DNA from: DASYTH01 sp035762905
GTDB lineage: Bacteria; Actinomycetota; Actinomycetes; Mycobacteriales; Pseudonocardiaceae
Assembly (NCBI RefSeq): GCF_035762905.1
Contig: NZ_DASUCC010000101.1
Span: 1-64,000, forward strand
Direction: 5' to 3'
DNA: 64,000 nt
The position numbers and the translations under genes were made by a program. The notes under the pieces are model-generated. The model ran no database searches. It worked only from the letters and a program-made list of their open reading frames with translations, and had not been told where the DNA came from. Positions 54,892 through 62,970 of this stretch are shown here, piece after piece; position 1 is the stretch's first letter; each line of letters opens with the position of its first letter.

Positions 54892-56367
54892 TTGCCGCAC
54901 ATGACGTCTGAGGAGTTCCGCCGGCACGGCCGGCAGGTGGTCGACTGGATCGCGGACTACCTGGCCGGGATCGAGGCGCATCCGGTGCGGTCGCAGGTGC
55001 AACCCGGCGCGGTTCGGGCGGCGCTGCCGGCGCATCCGCCGGAGCGGGGGGAGGGGTTCGACGGGGTGCTGGCCGACCTGGACCGGGTGGTGCTGCCGGG
55101 GATCACGCACTGGCAGCATCCGAGCTTCTTCGCCTACTTTCCGGCCAACGCCAGCGGGCCGGCGATTCTCGGTGATCTGCTGTCCAGTGGCCTCGGGGTG
55201 CAGGGCATGTTGTGGGCGACCAGCCCGGCCTGCACCGAGCTGGAGACGGTGGTGGTCGACTGGCTGGCCGAGCTGCTCGGGTTGCCGGAGCATTTCCGGA
55301 CCGACACGGCCGGTGGCGGGGTGATCCAGGACTCGGCGTCGAGTGCGACCCTGCTGGCGATCCTGGCCGGATTGCACCGGGTCAGCGGCGGGGAGGTGGC
55401 CAACGGGGGGATCACCGGCCGGCACACCCTGTACGTGTCCACGCAGACGCACTCGGCGGTGGCGAAGGCGGCCCGGATCGTCGGGGTGGGCGCCGAGAAC
55501 GTCCGCACGGTCGGCGTGGACGAGAAGACGCTGGGCATGGATCCGGCCGAGCTGGACCGGGCGATCGCCGAGGACCGCGCGGCCGGGGCGGTGCCGGTCA
55601 TGGTCTGCGCCACCGTGGGCACGACCTCGACCGCGGCGGTCGACCCGGTCCGGGCGATCGGTGAGGTGTGCCGCCGGCACGGGGTGTGGCTGCACGTCGA
55701 CGCCGCGTACGCGGGGGTCGCCGCGGTGTGTCCGGAGCTGCGCTGGCTCAACGACGGCGTGCCCGAGTACGTCGACTCCTACGCGACCAACCCGCACAAG
55801 TGGCTGCTCACCAACTTCGACTGCACGGTGCTGTGGGTGGCCGACCGGGCGCCGCTGACCGGCGCGCTGGCCATCACGCCGGAGTTTCTGCGCAACGCCG
55901 CCACGGCCTCCGGCGCGGTGGTCGACTACCGGGACTGGCAGATCTCGTTGGGCCGGCGGTTCCGCGCGCTGAAGCTGTGGGCGGTGTTGCGCTGGTACGG
56001 CGCCGAGGGGCTGCGCGAGCACATCCGTACCGGTGTGGCGCAGGCCACCGAGCTCGCGCGCTGGGTGGCCGAGGACCCCGACTTCGAGCTGCACGAGCCG
56101 CAGCACCTCGGCCTGGTCTGCCTGCGCCCGCGCTGGCCCGACCACAACGGCGACCGGGGCGCCGCCGACGACGCCACGCTGCGGCTGATGGAGCACCTCA
56201 ACGCCAGCGGCGCGCTCTACCTGACCCACACCAAGGTGTCCGGCCGGGTCGTGCTGAGGATGGCGTTGGGTGGCACCGGAACCGAGCAGCGGCACGTGCG
56301 CGCCGCGTGGGAGACGATCCGGGACACCTACCGGAACATGGCGCGGTCGAAGAAGTCGGCCAGATAA
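54892..56367 (+). CDS. PLP-dependent aromatic L-amino acid decarboxylase family protein
   Basis: A 491-residue group II decarboxylase (DOPA/Tyr/Trp decarboxylase family), producing an amine and CO2. Landmarks: HWQHPSFFAYFPANAS (substrate region), TQTHSAVAKAARIVG (His stacking on PLP), HVDAAYAG (Asp holding the pyridine nitrogen) and NPHKWLLTNFDCT (Schiff-base Lys). The TTG at 54892 is preferred because GGGGAGG lies just upstream and relatives begin one short stretch before MTSEEF; ATG 54901 is the alternative. Which aromatic amino acid is used cannot be told. Its 3' end overlaps the opposing hydrolase gene by 40 coding bases. Confidence 0.93.
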   Translation: MPHMTSEEFRRHGRQVVDWIADYLAGIEAHPVRSQVQPGAVRAALPAHPPERGEGFDGVLADLDRVVLPGITHWQHPSFFAYFPANASGPAILGDLLSSGLGVQGMLWATSPACTELETVVVDWLAELLGLPEHFRTDTAGGGVIQDSASSATLLAILAGLHRVSGGEVANGGITGRHTLYVSTQTHSAVAKAARIVGVGAENVRTVGVDEKTLGMDPAELDRAIAEDRAAGAVPVMVCATVGTTSTAAVDPVRAIGEVCRRHGVWLHVDAAYAGVAAVCPELRWLNDGVPEYVDSYATNPHKWLLTNFDCTVLWVADRAPLTGALAITPEFLRNAATASGAVVDYRDWQISLGRRFRALKLWAVLRWYGAEGLREHIRTGVAQATELARWVAEDPDFELHEPQHLGLVCLRPRWPDHNGDRGAADDATLRLMEHLNASGALYLTHTKVSGRVVLRMALGGTGTEQRHVRAAWETIRDTYRNMARSKKSAR

Positions 56368-57329
56368 CCCCAGCTGAGCCGGACCGGTTCGGCCCGGTTG
56401 CTGCCGCAGCGTCCGGTGTGCCGGGCAACGGCGCCGGCGTTGACCGCGGGGTCGGTGAGGTACTCGTTCCACTGCCCGTGCTCGCCGCGGGGGAGCAGCA
56501 CCAGGGTTGCGGTGCCGCAGGCCCGCCGGACGGCGTTGAACAGCAGCGGGCTCTGCTGCCAGGGAACCAGCAGGTCCTGCTGTCCGTGCATGATCAGCAT
56601 CGGCGGGTCGCGCCGGCTGACCCAGGTGACCGGGTTGGCCGCGGCCACCCGGTCCGGGCAGGTGCCGATGGCGCAGCCGAGCAGCCGGGACTCGGGTGAG
56701 GCGGGGTCGGCGTGGCAGTCGGTCAGCCCGAAGGTCTCGTTGAACGGCACGCAGTCCTGCAGCATGTGCCGGTCCATCTGGAGGAAGTCGGTCGGCGGGT
56801 AGATCGGCACCGCGGCCTGCACCCGGCTGGACGGGCCGCGGACCCCGACGTCGCCCTCCAGACCCGGCCGGTCTCCGGTCACCGCGGCCATCGCGGCGGT
56901 CCAGCCGCCGGAGGACTCACCCATGATCCCGAACCGGTGCGGGTCCAGGTGGTAGCGGGCCGCGTTGGCCCGCAGGAACCGGATGGCCGCCTTGATGTCG
57001 TGCAGCTGTGCCGGGAAGATCGCGTTGCGACTGGACCGGATCGCCACCCCGGCCACCGCGTAGCCACGCGGGTTGAGCCGGGCGGCCACGATGTCGGCGT
57101 CCTGGCGGCCGTTCTCGGCCAGCCAGCCAGAGCCGTGCGAGAAGATCACCAGGGGCACCGGTCCGCGGGTGCGCGGCAGGTAGAGATCGAGCAGGTGTCC
57201 CTGGCTGCCGGCCGGTTGTGCCGGCGCGTACGCCACGTCCTTGAGCACGGTCACGTCCGGTGTCGCCTGCGCCGCCGGGGAACCGAGAATCAGCCCGGCC
57301 ACGATCACCATGCACATCAGTATCCGCAT
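56328..57329 (-). CDS. Secreted alpha/beta hydrolase (BD-FAE/prolyl-oligopeptidase-like)
   Basis: A 333-residue exported hydrolase. Signal peptide 1-23 (MRILMCMVIVAGLILGSPAA). The fold shows LVIFSHGSGWLAENG (oxyanion HG), the nucleophile elbow FGIMGESSGGWTA, MLIMHGQQDLLVPWQQS (acid) and LLPRGEHGQW (His). The nearest general family is esterase/feruloyl-esterase-like, but the substrate is unknown. The start has GGAG 9 bases upstream. The last 13 codons overlap the end of the decarboxylase gene on the other strand. Confidence 0.88.
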   Translation of the reverse strand: MRILMCMVIVAGLILGSPAAQATPDVTVLKDVAYAPAQPAGSQGHLLDLYLPRTRGPVPLVIFSHGSGWLAENGRQDADIVAARLNPRGYAVAGVAIRSSRNAIFPAQLHDIKAAIRFLRANAARYHLDPHRFGIMGESSGGWTAAMAAVTGDRPGLEGDVGVRGPSSRVQAAVPIYPPTDFLQMDRHMLQDCVPFNETFGLTDCHADPASPESRLLGCAIGTCPDRVAAANPVTWVSRRDPPMLIMHGQQDLLVPWQQSPLLFNAVRRACGTATLVLLPRGEHGQWNEYLTDPAVNAGAVARHTGRCGSNRAEPVRLSWGYLADFFDRAMFR

Positions 57330-57383
57330 CGCCGCACTCCGTGGTGTTCGCTATGCGTACATACGTGCTATGAACGAACAACC

Positions 57384-58364
57384 TTACCAGCGGTGATGCA
57401 CGTCCGCGCGGATCCGGCGGTCGTACAGGTCCTCGATCGCCGCCAAAGTGGGATCGGGCAGCGCCGGCACGGTCGCCGCGGCCGCGTTCGCCCTGGCCTG
57501 CGCCACGCTGGTGGCCCCGGGGATGACCGTGGTGACGCCCGGCTGCTGGATCACCCAGCGCAGCGCGAGCTGCGCCGGGGTCGTGCCGTGCGGGGCCAGC
57601 GCGCCGAACTCGGTGGCCGCCTCGATCCCGGTTGCGTAGTCCACACCGGAGAACGTCTCGCCGACGTCGAACGCCTCGCCGTGCCGGTTGAAGTTGCGGT
57701 GGTCGTCGGCGCCGAATGCGGTGTCCGGCCCGAACCGCCCGGACAGCAGGCCGGAAGCCAGCGGAACCCGCGCGATGATGCCGACCCCGGCCGCCGCGGC
57801 GGCCGGCAGCACGCGCTCCAACGGCTTGCGGCGCAACGCGTTGAGGATGATCTGCACGCTGGCCACGCCCGGCCGCGCGATCGCGGTGAGCGCCTCGGCG
57901 CAGGTCTCGACGCTCACCCCGTACGCGGCGATGCGGCGCTCGGCCACCAGGGTGTCCAGCGCGTCGAAGACCGCGTCCGTGCCGAACACCGGCGTCGGCG
58001 GGCAGTGCAGCTGCACCAGGTCGAGCGTGTCCACGCCGAGGTTGGCCCGGGAGCGGTCGGTCCAGGCCCGGAAGTTGTCCAGGGTGAACTCGGCCGGTTC
58101 CTGCGGCGCCCGCCGGCCCATCTTGGTCGCCACCATGACATTTCCGCCGGCACCCCGCAGAAAGGCGCCGATCAGTCGCTCGCTGCGGCCGTCGCCGTAG
58201 ACGTCGGCGGTGTCGAAGAAGTTCACCCCGGAGTCCGCCGCCGCGGCCAGGATGTCCAGCGCGACGTCCTCGTCCACCGCGCCCCAGTCCGCACCGAGCT
58301 GCCAGGTGCCCAGCCCGACGACCGACACCGCACGACCGAGCCGGCCGATGATCCGTTGCTCCAT
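57384..58364 (-). CDS. Aldo/keto reductase
   Basis: A 326-residue TIM-barrel NADPH-dependent oxidoreductase, AKR family 11/12-like. Visible are the N-terminal VVGLGTWQLGADWG, the catalytic Asp and Tyr in FFDTADVYGDGRSE, the Lys in VATKMGRR, His in DLVQLHCPPT, and the C-terminal cofactor region VIPGATSVAQARAN. The start at 58364 lies in a weak ribosome-site context, but the product begins exactly where relatives do. It has no obvious partner; a general detoxification or sugar-reductase role is usual. Confidence 0.92.
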   Translation of the reverse strand: MEQRIIGRLGRAVSVVGLGTWQLGADWGAVDEDVALDILAAAADSGVNFFDTADVYGDGRSERLIGAFLRGAGGNVMVATKMGRRAPQEPAEFTLDNFRAWTDRSRANLGVDTLDLVQLHCPPTPVFGTDAVFDALDTLVAERRIAAYGVSVETCAEALTAIARPGVASVQIILNALRRKPLERVLPAAAAAGVGIIARVPLASGLLSGRFGPDTAFGADDHRNFNRHGEAFDVGETFSGVDYATGIEAATEFGALAPHGTTPAQLALRWVIQQPGVTTVIPGATSVAQARANAAAATVPALPDPTLAAIEDLYDRRIRADVHHRW

Positions 58365-58508
58365 GGGAACAACGTAGCGTCGGTCACCATCGGCGGATGC
58401 GGCCCGTCGGGTGTGCGATCCTGGCGGTGGCGGCCGACCTTCGGTGCGCCCCGGACGAGATGTGCGCCGTACCCGGTGGGTCAAGACGACGCTCACGTGG
58501 AGGGTGTC

Positions 58509-58769
58509 GTGGGGCAGCTCGTTCAGATCGCGGGATCGCTGCTGGTGCTCGGCGGGTTCACGCTGGCGCAGCTCGGCAAGCTTGATCCGAAGTCGCGAAG
58601 CTATCTGGTGCTCAACGCGGTGGGTTCGGGCGTGCTCGCGGTGGACGCGTTGCTCGGCGAGCTGTGGGGATTCCTGCTCTTGGAGGGCGTCTGGGCGGTG
58701 GTGTCGGTGGTGGCGCTCGGTTCGGTGCTGCTCCCGAACCGCTCCGCCAGATGGACGTCCGCGCAGTAA
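58509..58769 (+). CDS. Small membrane protein, CBU_0592-like
   Basis: An 86-residue protein with three hydrophobic helices: VGQLVQIAGSLLVLGGFTLA, YLVLNAVGSGVLAVDALLG and FLLLEGVWAVVSVVALGSVL. This matches the small CBU_0592-like domain found alone in actinobacteria; the function is unknown. GTG 58509 follows GGAGGG; an upstream GTG (58497) is possible. It is divergent from the aldo/keto reductase gene. Confidence 0.75.
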   Translation: MGQLVQIAGSLLVLGGFTLAQLGKLDPKSRSYLVLNAVGSGVLAVDALLGELWGFLLLEGVWAVVSVVALGSVLLPNRSARWTSAQ

Positions 58770-58844
58770 GGTTCTCGCGGGCCGGCTAGCTCCGCGTCGC
58801 CGGCTCCGGACTGGGGTGAGATCGCGGATCCGACAGGAGAGATC

Positions 58845-60224
58845 ATGTTCAGGAAACTGGGGTTCCTGGCTGCCATGCTGGTCGTGGTGCTGGCCGCCGG
58901 GACGGTCACCGGGCAGGCCGACACCGGCGGGCGACGCAGCTACACCGGGACCATCGACGGCGCGGACTACCGCGTCGAGGTTCCCGACCGCTGGAACGGC
59001 ACGTTGGTGCTGTTCAGCCATCCCTACTACCCCGAGGGCCTGCCGGCGTTCGGCATCGGGCTCTCGCTGCGGGCCGAGACCGAGACGTGGCTGCTCGGGC
59101 ACGGTTACGCGCTGGCCGGCTCCGACTTCCAGGGCCGTACCGGCGCGGTGTACGACCGGGCACCGGTCGACCAGCTCGCCCTGCTGGACTGGTTCGACAG
59201 CAACGTCGGCCATCCGCGCCGCACGGTCGCCAGCGGACAGTCGATGGGCGCGGCGCTGTCGGTGTTGCTGGCCGAGCGCAACCCCGGCCGGTTCGACGGC
59301 GTGCTCGCGATGTGCGGGCCGCTCGATCTGAACGGGTCCTGGAACATCTCGCTGGATGTCACCTTCGCGATCAGCACGTTGCTGGCGCCCGGACAGGACA
59401 TCGAGCTGGTCCGGCCGAGCGACCCGGCCGGGAGCGCGGCCGCGTTGCGGGCGGCGGTGGCGCAGGCGCTGACCACGCCGGCCGGGCGGGCCCGACTGGC
59501 GCTGGCCGGGGCGGTGGGCAACGTGCCGGACTGGTACTCGGCGCACCAGCCGCGGCCGACCGCCCTGGTCGACCGGATCCAGGCCCTTGCCGCCGCGGCG
59601 GACGTGTACGTCAGCACGTTCGGTCCGACCGGCCGGGTCGACCTCGAACGGCGGGCCGGCGGGAACCCGTCCTGGAACATCGGAATCGACTACCGCCACC
59701 AGTTCGCCCGCTCCGCAGGGCGCGACCTGGTCGCCGAGGCCTACCGGGCCGCCGGACTCGACCTGGACGCCGACCTGAACCGCCTTGGCGGTGCGCCGCG
59801 GATCGCCCCGGATCCGGCGGCGCTTGGCTGGATGTACCGGTTCGGCGTGCCGCGCGGGAGCACTCCGGTTCCGGTGCTGACCCTGCACAACACCGCGGAC
59901 GTGGCCGGGCCGGACCACGAGCGGTGGTACGCCGGGCAGGTGGCCCGGCACGGTGATCCGGCGCGGCTGCGCCAGCTCTTCGTCGGCCGCGCCACGCACT
60001 GCGCGTTCAGTGCCGCCGAGGAGATCGTCGCGCTGCGCACGCTGCTGACCCGGATCGAGGCCGGCTCCTGGCCGAACACCGCACCCGGCCGGCTCAACAG
60101 CGCGGCGGTCGGGCTCGGAGCGGACTTCCAGCTGGTGTTCGACTTCCCCACGTTCGTCGACGCCCCGCGGCCGCCGGCGTTCACCGCCATGCATCCGCCG
60201 GTGTTCCTTCGTCCATCCACATAG
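58845..60224 (+). CDS. Secreted alpha/beta hydrolase
   Basis: A 459-residue exported protein with signal peptide 1-26 (MFRKLGFLAAMLVVVLAAGT). The oxyanion/strand region is LVLFSHPYYPEG, the nucleophile elbow VASGQSMGAALSVLLAE has Ser in GQSMG, and the acid and His are likely in LTLHNTADVAGP and RATHCAFS. An inserted lid domain of about 150 residues separates the core halves. It resembles actinobacterial 'alpha/beta hydrolase' proteins of unknown substrate, perhaps esterases. The start follows GGAGAG. It ends 5 bases from the converging UROD/MetE-like gene. Confidence 0.85.
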   Translation: MFRKLGFLAAMLVVVLAAGTVTGQADTGGRRSYTGTIDGADYRVEVPDRWNGTLVLFSHPYYPEGLPAFGIGLSLRAETETWLLGHGYALAGSDFQGRTGAVYDRAPVDQLALLDWFDSNVGHPRRTVASGQSMGAALSVLLAERNPGRFDGVLAMCGPLDLNGSWNISLDVTFAISTLLAPGQDIELVRPSDPAGSAAALRAAVAQALTTPAGRARLALAGAVGNVPDWYSAHQPRPTALVDRIQALAAAADVYVSTFGPTGRVDLERRAGGNPSWNIGIDYRHQFARSAGRDLVAEAYRAAGLDLDADLNRLGGAPRIAPDPAALGWMYRFGVPRGSTPVPVLTLHNTADVAGPDHERWYAGQVARHGDPARLRQLFVGRATHCAFSAAEEIVALRTLLTRIEAGSWPNTAPGRLNSAAVGLGADFQLVFDFPTFVDAPRPPAFTAMHPPVFLRPST

Positions 60225-60229
60225 GACGG

Positions 60230-61261
60230 TCAGGTCAGCTGGGCGGCCAGTTCCATGATCTTGTTGGCGGTGTCCGGCGTGCGGCGGCCCAGCCCGCACG
60301 CCGTGGCCACGTCCACCTTGCGGTCCAGGGTTCGCTCGACGATGTCCAGGATTCGTCGGTGTTCGGCGAGATCCCGGTCCTCGTGGACGATGCCGGCGAC
60401 GAACCGGGTGCCGGCCGGCAGCCGCAACCGGGACAGCGGCCGGTAGTACTCCGGGTGCAGCGGGGCCGGCCGGTTCCCGGCGGCGAACGGCGCGTGCACG
60501 TACTCCATCGGCCGGTCCCGCGGCCACCGCTTCAGGATCGCGTTGGTCAGGGCCACCACCGGGGTCGCATCCCGCATGGTGCCCAGTGCCCGGTTGCCGA
60601 GATCGCCAAGGCACAGGTGGATGCCGAACCGGGCGCCGGCCGGGGCGCGGCCGGCGAGCCGGGCGATGCCGCCGGACAGCAACGCCGCCGCCGCGGGCCG
60701 CAGCGGCCCGGGCATCCTGGCCACGAAGACCAACTCGACCGGAACCTCGATCTGGAACAGTACGGACGAGTTGCCCCGCAGGTGGATCTCGCGGATCTCC
60801 CGGACCGTCGCCTCGGTGAAGGCGCGCCGGTGGCGCACCGCGCCGAGCGGTCCCAGGGTGAACAGTGCCATGTCCAGGTCCCCGGGCACCCCGACCTGAA
60901 AGGTCAGTTCCGGCAGGCCGACCTCCGCGATGATCTTCCGGAAGATCTCGACATTGGCGTCGTACGCCGCGACATGACCGAAGTCCAGGGTGTCCCCGCG
61001 CAATGTGTGCCCGCGCCGCACGCGGAAACTCAACATGTGGTCATAGTCGGAGAAATCGCCGTCCCGGCGCGGTTCGAGATCGGGATGTGCCCGCATCGAC
61101 TCGAGGATGTGCACGATCCAGTTGCGACGATCACCCGTCTCACCATCCGGCAGGGTCCGTAATCGCGACCCGAGCCGGGTAGCCGCCTCCCGCATCGCCT
61201 GTTCGGCGTCCGCCGCCGGGAAACTTCCCACCAGATGCACGGAACGGCCATCGCCACTCAT
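60230..61261 (-). CDS. UROD/MetE-like superfamily protein
   Basis: A 343-residue TIM-barrel protein. The N-terminus VHLVGSFPAADAEQAM and RLRTLPDGETGDRRNW recall the cobalamin-independent methionine synthase C-terminal domain. The barrel has FQIEVPVELVF and FGIHLCLGDLGN where MetE has zinc and folate or substrate positions, and ends VATACGLGRR, where the family often has a Cys metal ligand. The length fits a single-domain version. The true reaction is unknown; related proteins may act in methyl transfer. The start has AAAGG 7 bases upstream. Confidence 0.75.
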   Translation of the reverse strand: MSGDGRSVHLVGSFPAADAEQAMREAATRLGSRLRTLPDGETGDRRNWIVHILESMRAHPDLEPRRDGDFSDYDHMLSFRVRRGHTLRGDTLDFGHVAAYDANVEIFRKIIAEVGLPELTFQVGVPGDLDMALFTLGPLGAVRHRRAFTEATVREIREIHLRGNSSVLFQIEVPVELVFVARMPGPLRPAAAALLSGGIARLAGRAPAGARFGIHLCLGDLGNRALGTMRDATPVVALTNAILKRWPRDRPMEYVHAPFAAGNRPAPLHPEYYRPLSRLRLPAGTRFVAGIVHEDRDLAEHRRILDIVERTLDRKVDVATACGLGRRTPDTANKIMELAAQLT

Positions 61262-61279
61262 CGTCAGCCTTTCCGGTCG

Positions 61280-62767
61280 TCAATGGGCGCCGAGCGCGCC
61301 GGCGGCGGCGACCGCGTCGACCAGTCCGGTGCCCTTGTCGAAGCTGGAGGTGTAGGAACCGACCGGTTGGTACGCCGCACCGGCGGTGTACTTGTACGCG
61401 GTGGACTTCAGCGCGTTCTCGATCTCGGCCGGGGTGGCGTTCGGGTTGGCCTGGAACAGCTGTGCCACGATTCCGGTGATCTGTGGCGCGGCCATCGATG
61501 TTCCGCTGATCACGTTGTAGGTGCCGATGTCCAGCGGCCCCGGGCCGTTGTGCGGCTGCAACCCGGTGGCGCAGATCGGCAGGTAGAGCCGGCAGGCGGA
61601 GATGATGTTCTCGCCCGGTGCGGAGATGTCCGGCCAGGTCGCCGTCCTGGCCGCGGCACCGCGCGAGGAGAACGTCGACACCGCACCGTCCCGGGTGCCG
61701 GTGCTCAGGTCGTTGTAGGACGCGACGGACAGAATTCCCGGAGTCGGGTCCTGACCGGGCGGGTTGGACACGTTGGCCGAGCCGTCACCGCCGTCGTTTC
61801 CGTTGGCCCACACGGTGACCACGCCCTCGGCGGCCAATGCCCGTTGCAGGAGGACGGTGGCCGAGGCCGGGTCGAACTCGCCGCCGCCGGACGGTCCGTA
61901 GGAGTTGTTGATCACCTTGATCGGTGGGCAGACCGAGGCCGGCACCCCGGCCCCGCACGGCGCGGCGTGGTTCTCCAGCACCCAGTTCAGCGCCGCGTCC
62001 GCACCGACGATCAGGATCACGGCGCCGGTGGAGATGGACACGATCTTCGCCCCGGGCGCCGAGCCGCCAACGGTGGTCCCGCCGGTGAGGGTGAGCGGGT
62101 TGCCCGCCGCGATGCCGTTGACGTGGGTGCCGTGCCCGCCAAGGGAAAGCGTGTCGGTGTCCACGGTGGTCGACAGGTCGAGGACGCAGTCGGTGGCCAG
62201 GCTGCTCTCGTCCACACAGGCGCTCTTGAGGTTGCGCACCACCCTGGTCGTCCCGCCGGTTCCGGCGAACGCCGGATGGGTCGGGTCGATTCCGGAATCG
62301 ATCACCGCGATGGACACCCCGGTGCCGTCCAGCGACCGGCCGTCCGCACCGACGAGCGTCTGCCGCGCCTCCCGGCTGCGGGTGGCGGTGGTGCCGGTGC
62401 TGGCGAAGTACCGCAGGGGGTCGTTGTGCTCCAGATAGCGCACCCCGGCAGTCGCCCGGGCGGCGCGCACCTGCCCGGCGGTGCCGCTGGCCACCACCAC
62501 GCCGATCCGGTCGAAAGCGGCCAGCCGGGTCAGGCCGGACGTGCGGGCGGCCTCGCCGGCCGCGGTCACGTCCGCCGCGTGCACCAGCACGGTCATCGGC
62601 AGCGGGTCGGCCGCGGTGGCCAGCACCGCGGCCAGCGAGGCCGACACCGGCGCCAGAGGCACCTGCGCGGCGGCCGCCGGCGCTGGCAGGGCCAGTGCAC
62701 CGAGCGCGAGCGCCGTGCCCAGCACGGCCGTCCGAAGCGAAGCGGGACGCGATCCACGGCCGGACAT
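61280..62767 (-). CDS. Secreted subtilisin-family (S8) serine protease
   Basis: A 495-residue exported protease. ATG 62767 has GGAGGTG close upstream and opens a signal peptide (SGRGSRPASLRTAVLG, Ala/Leu core to AAAA). A prodomain (about 50-125) precedes the catalytic part with Asp in IAVIDSGIDPTHPAF, His in GGHGTHVNGIAAGN, Asn in VINNSYG and Ser in ISGTSMAAPQITG. Cys pairs (SACVDES / TDCVLD; CGAG / CPPI) suggest disulfides. It should act outside the cell on proteins. It is divergent from a second S8 protease gene, 203 bases away. Confidence 0.94.
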   Translation of the reverse strand: MSGRGSRPASLRTAVLGTALALGALALPAPAAAAQVPLAPVSASLAAVLATAADPLPMTVLVHAADVTAAGEAARTSGLTRLAAFDRIGVVVASGTAGQVRAARATAGVRYLEHNDPLRYFASTGTTATRSREARQTLVGADGRSLDGTGVSIAVIDSGIDPTHPAFAGTGGTTRVVRNLKSACVDESSLATDCVLDLSTTVDTDTLSLGGHGTHVNGIAAGNPLTLTGGTTVGGSAPGAKIVSISTGAVILIVGADAALNWVLENHAAPCGAGVPASVCPPIKVINNSYGPSGGGEFDPASATVLLQRALAAEGVVTVWANGNDGGDGSANVSNPPGQDPTPGILSVASYNDLSTGTRDGAVSTFSSRGAAARTATWPDISAPGENIISACRLYLPICATGLQPHNGPGPLDIGTYNVISGTSMAAPQITGIVAQLFQANPNATPAEIENALKSTAYKYTAGAAYQPVGSYTSSFDKGTGLVDAVAAAGALGAH

Positions 62768-62970
62768 GGGCACCTCCAAGGCCACCACGACTGTCGACCG
62801 GCTCAACGACGAGAACCCCGTTCCGGTGACGCGACACCCCCGGAACCGATTCAGCCCGGTACCCCCGGCGATGTCACCCGAATGGAGTCACTTTTGCCGC
62901 CGAACGTTCCGACCGGCCGGGTCCGATGTCATCTTCGAGTACCGGACGTCCGCATTTCCTGGAGGACATC
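62768..62970. promoter_or_regulatory. Divergent region between two S8 protease genes
   Basis: 203 bases with no gene. It must contain both promoters; I could not identify a clear operator or a shared palindrome. Confidence 0.4.
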
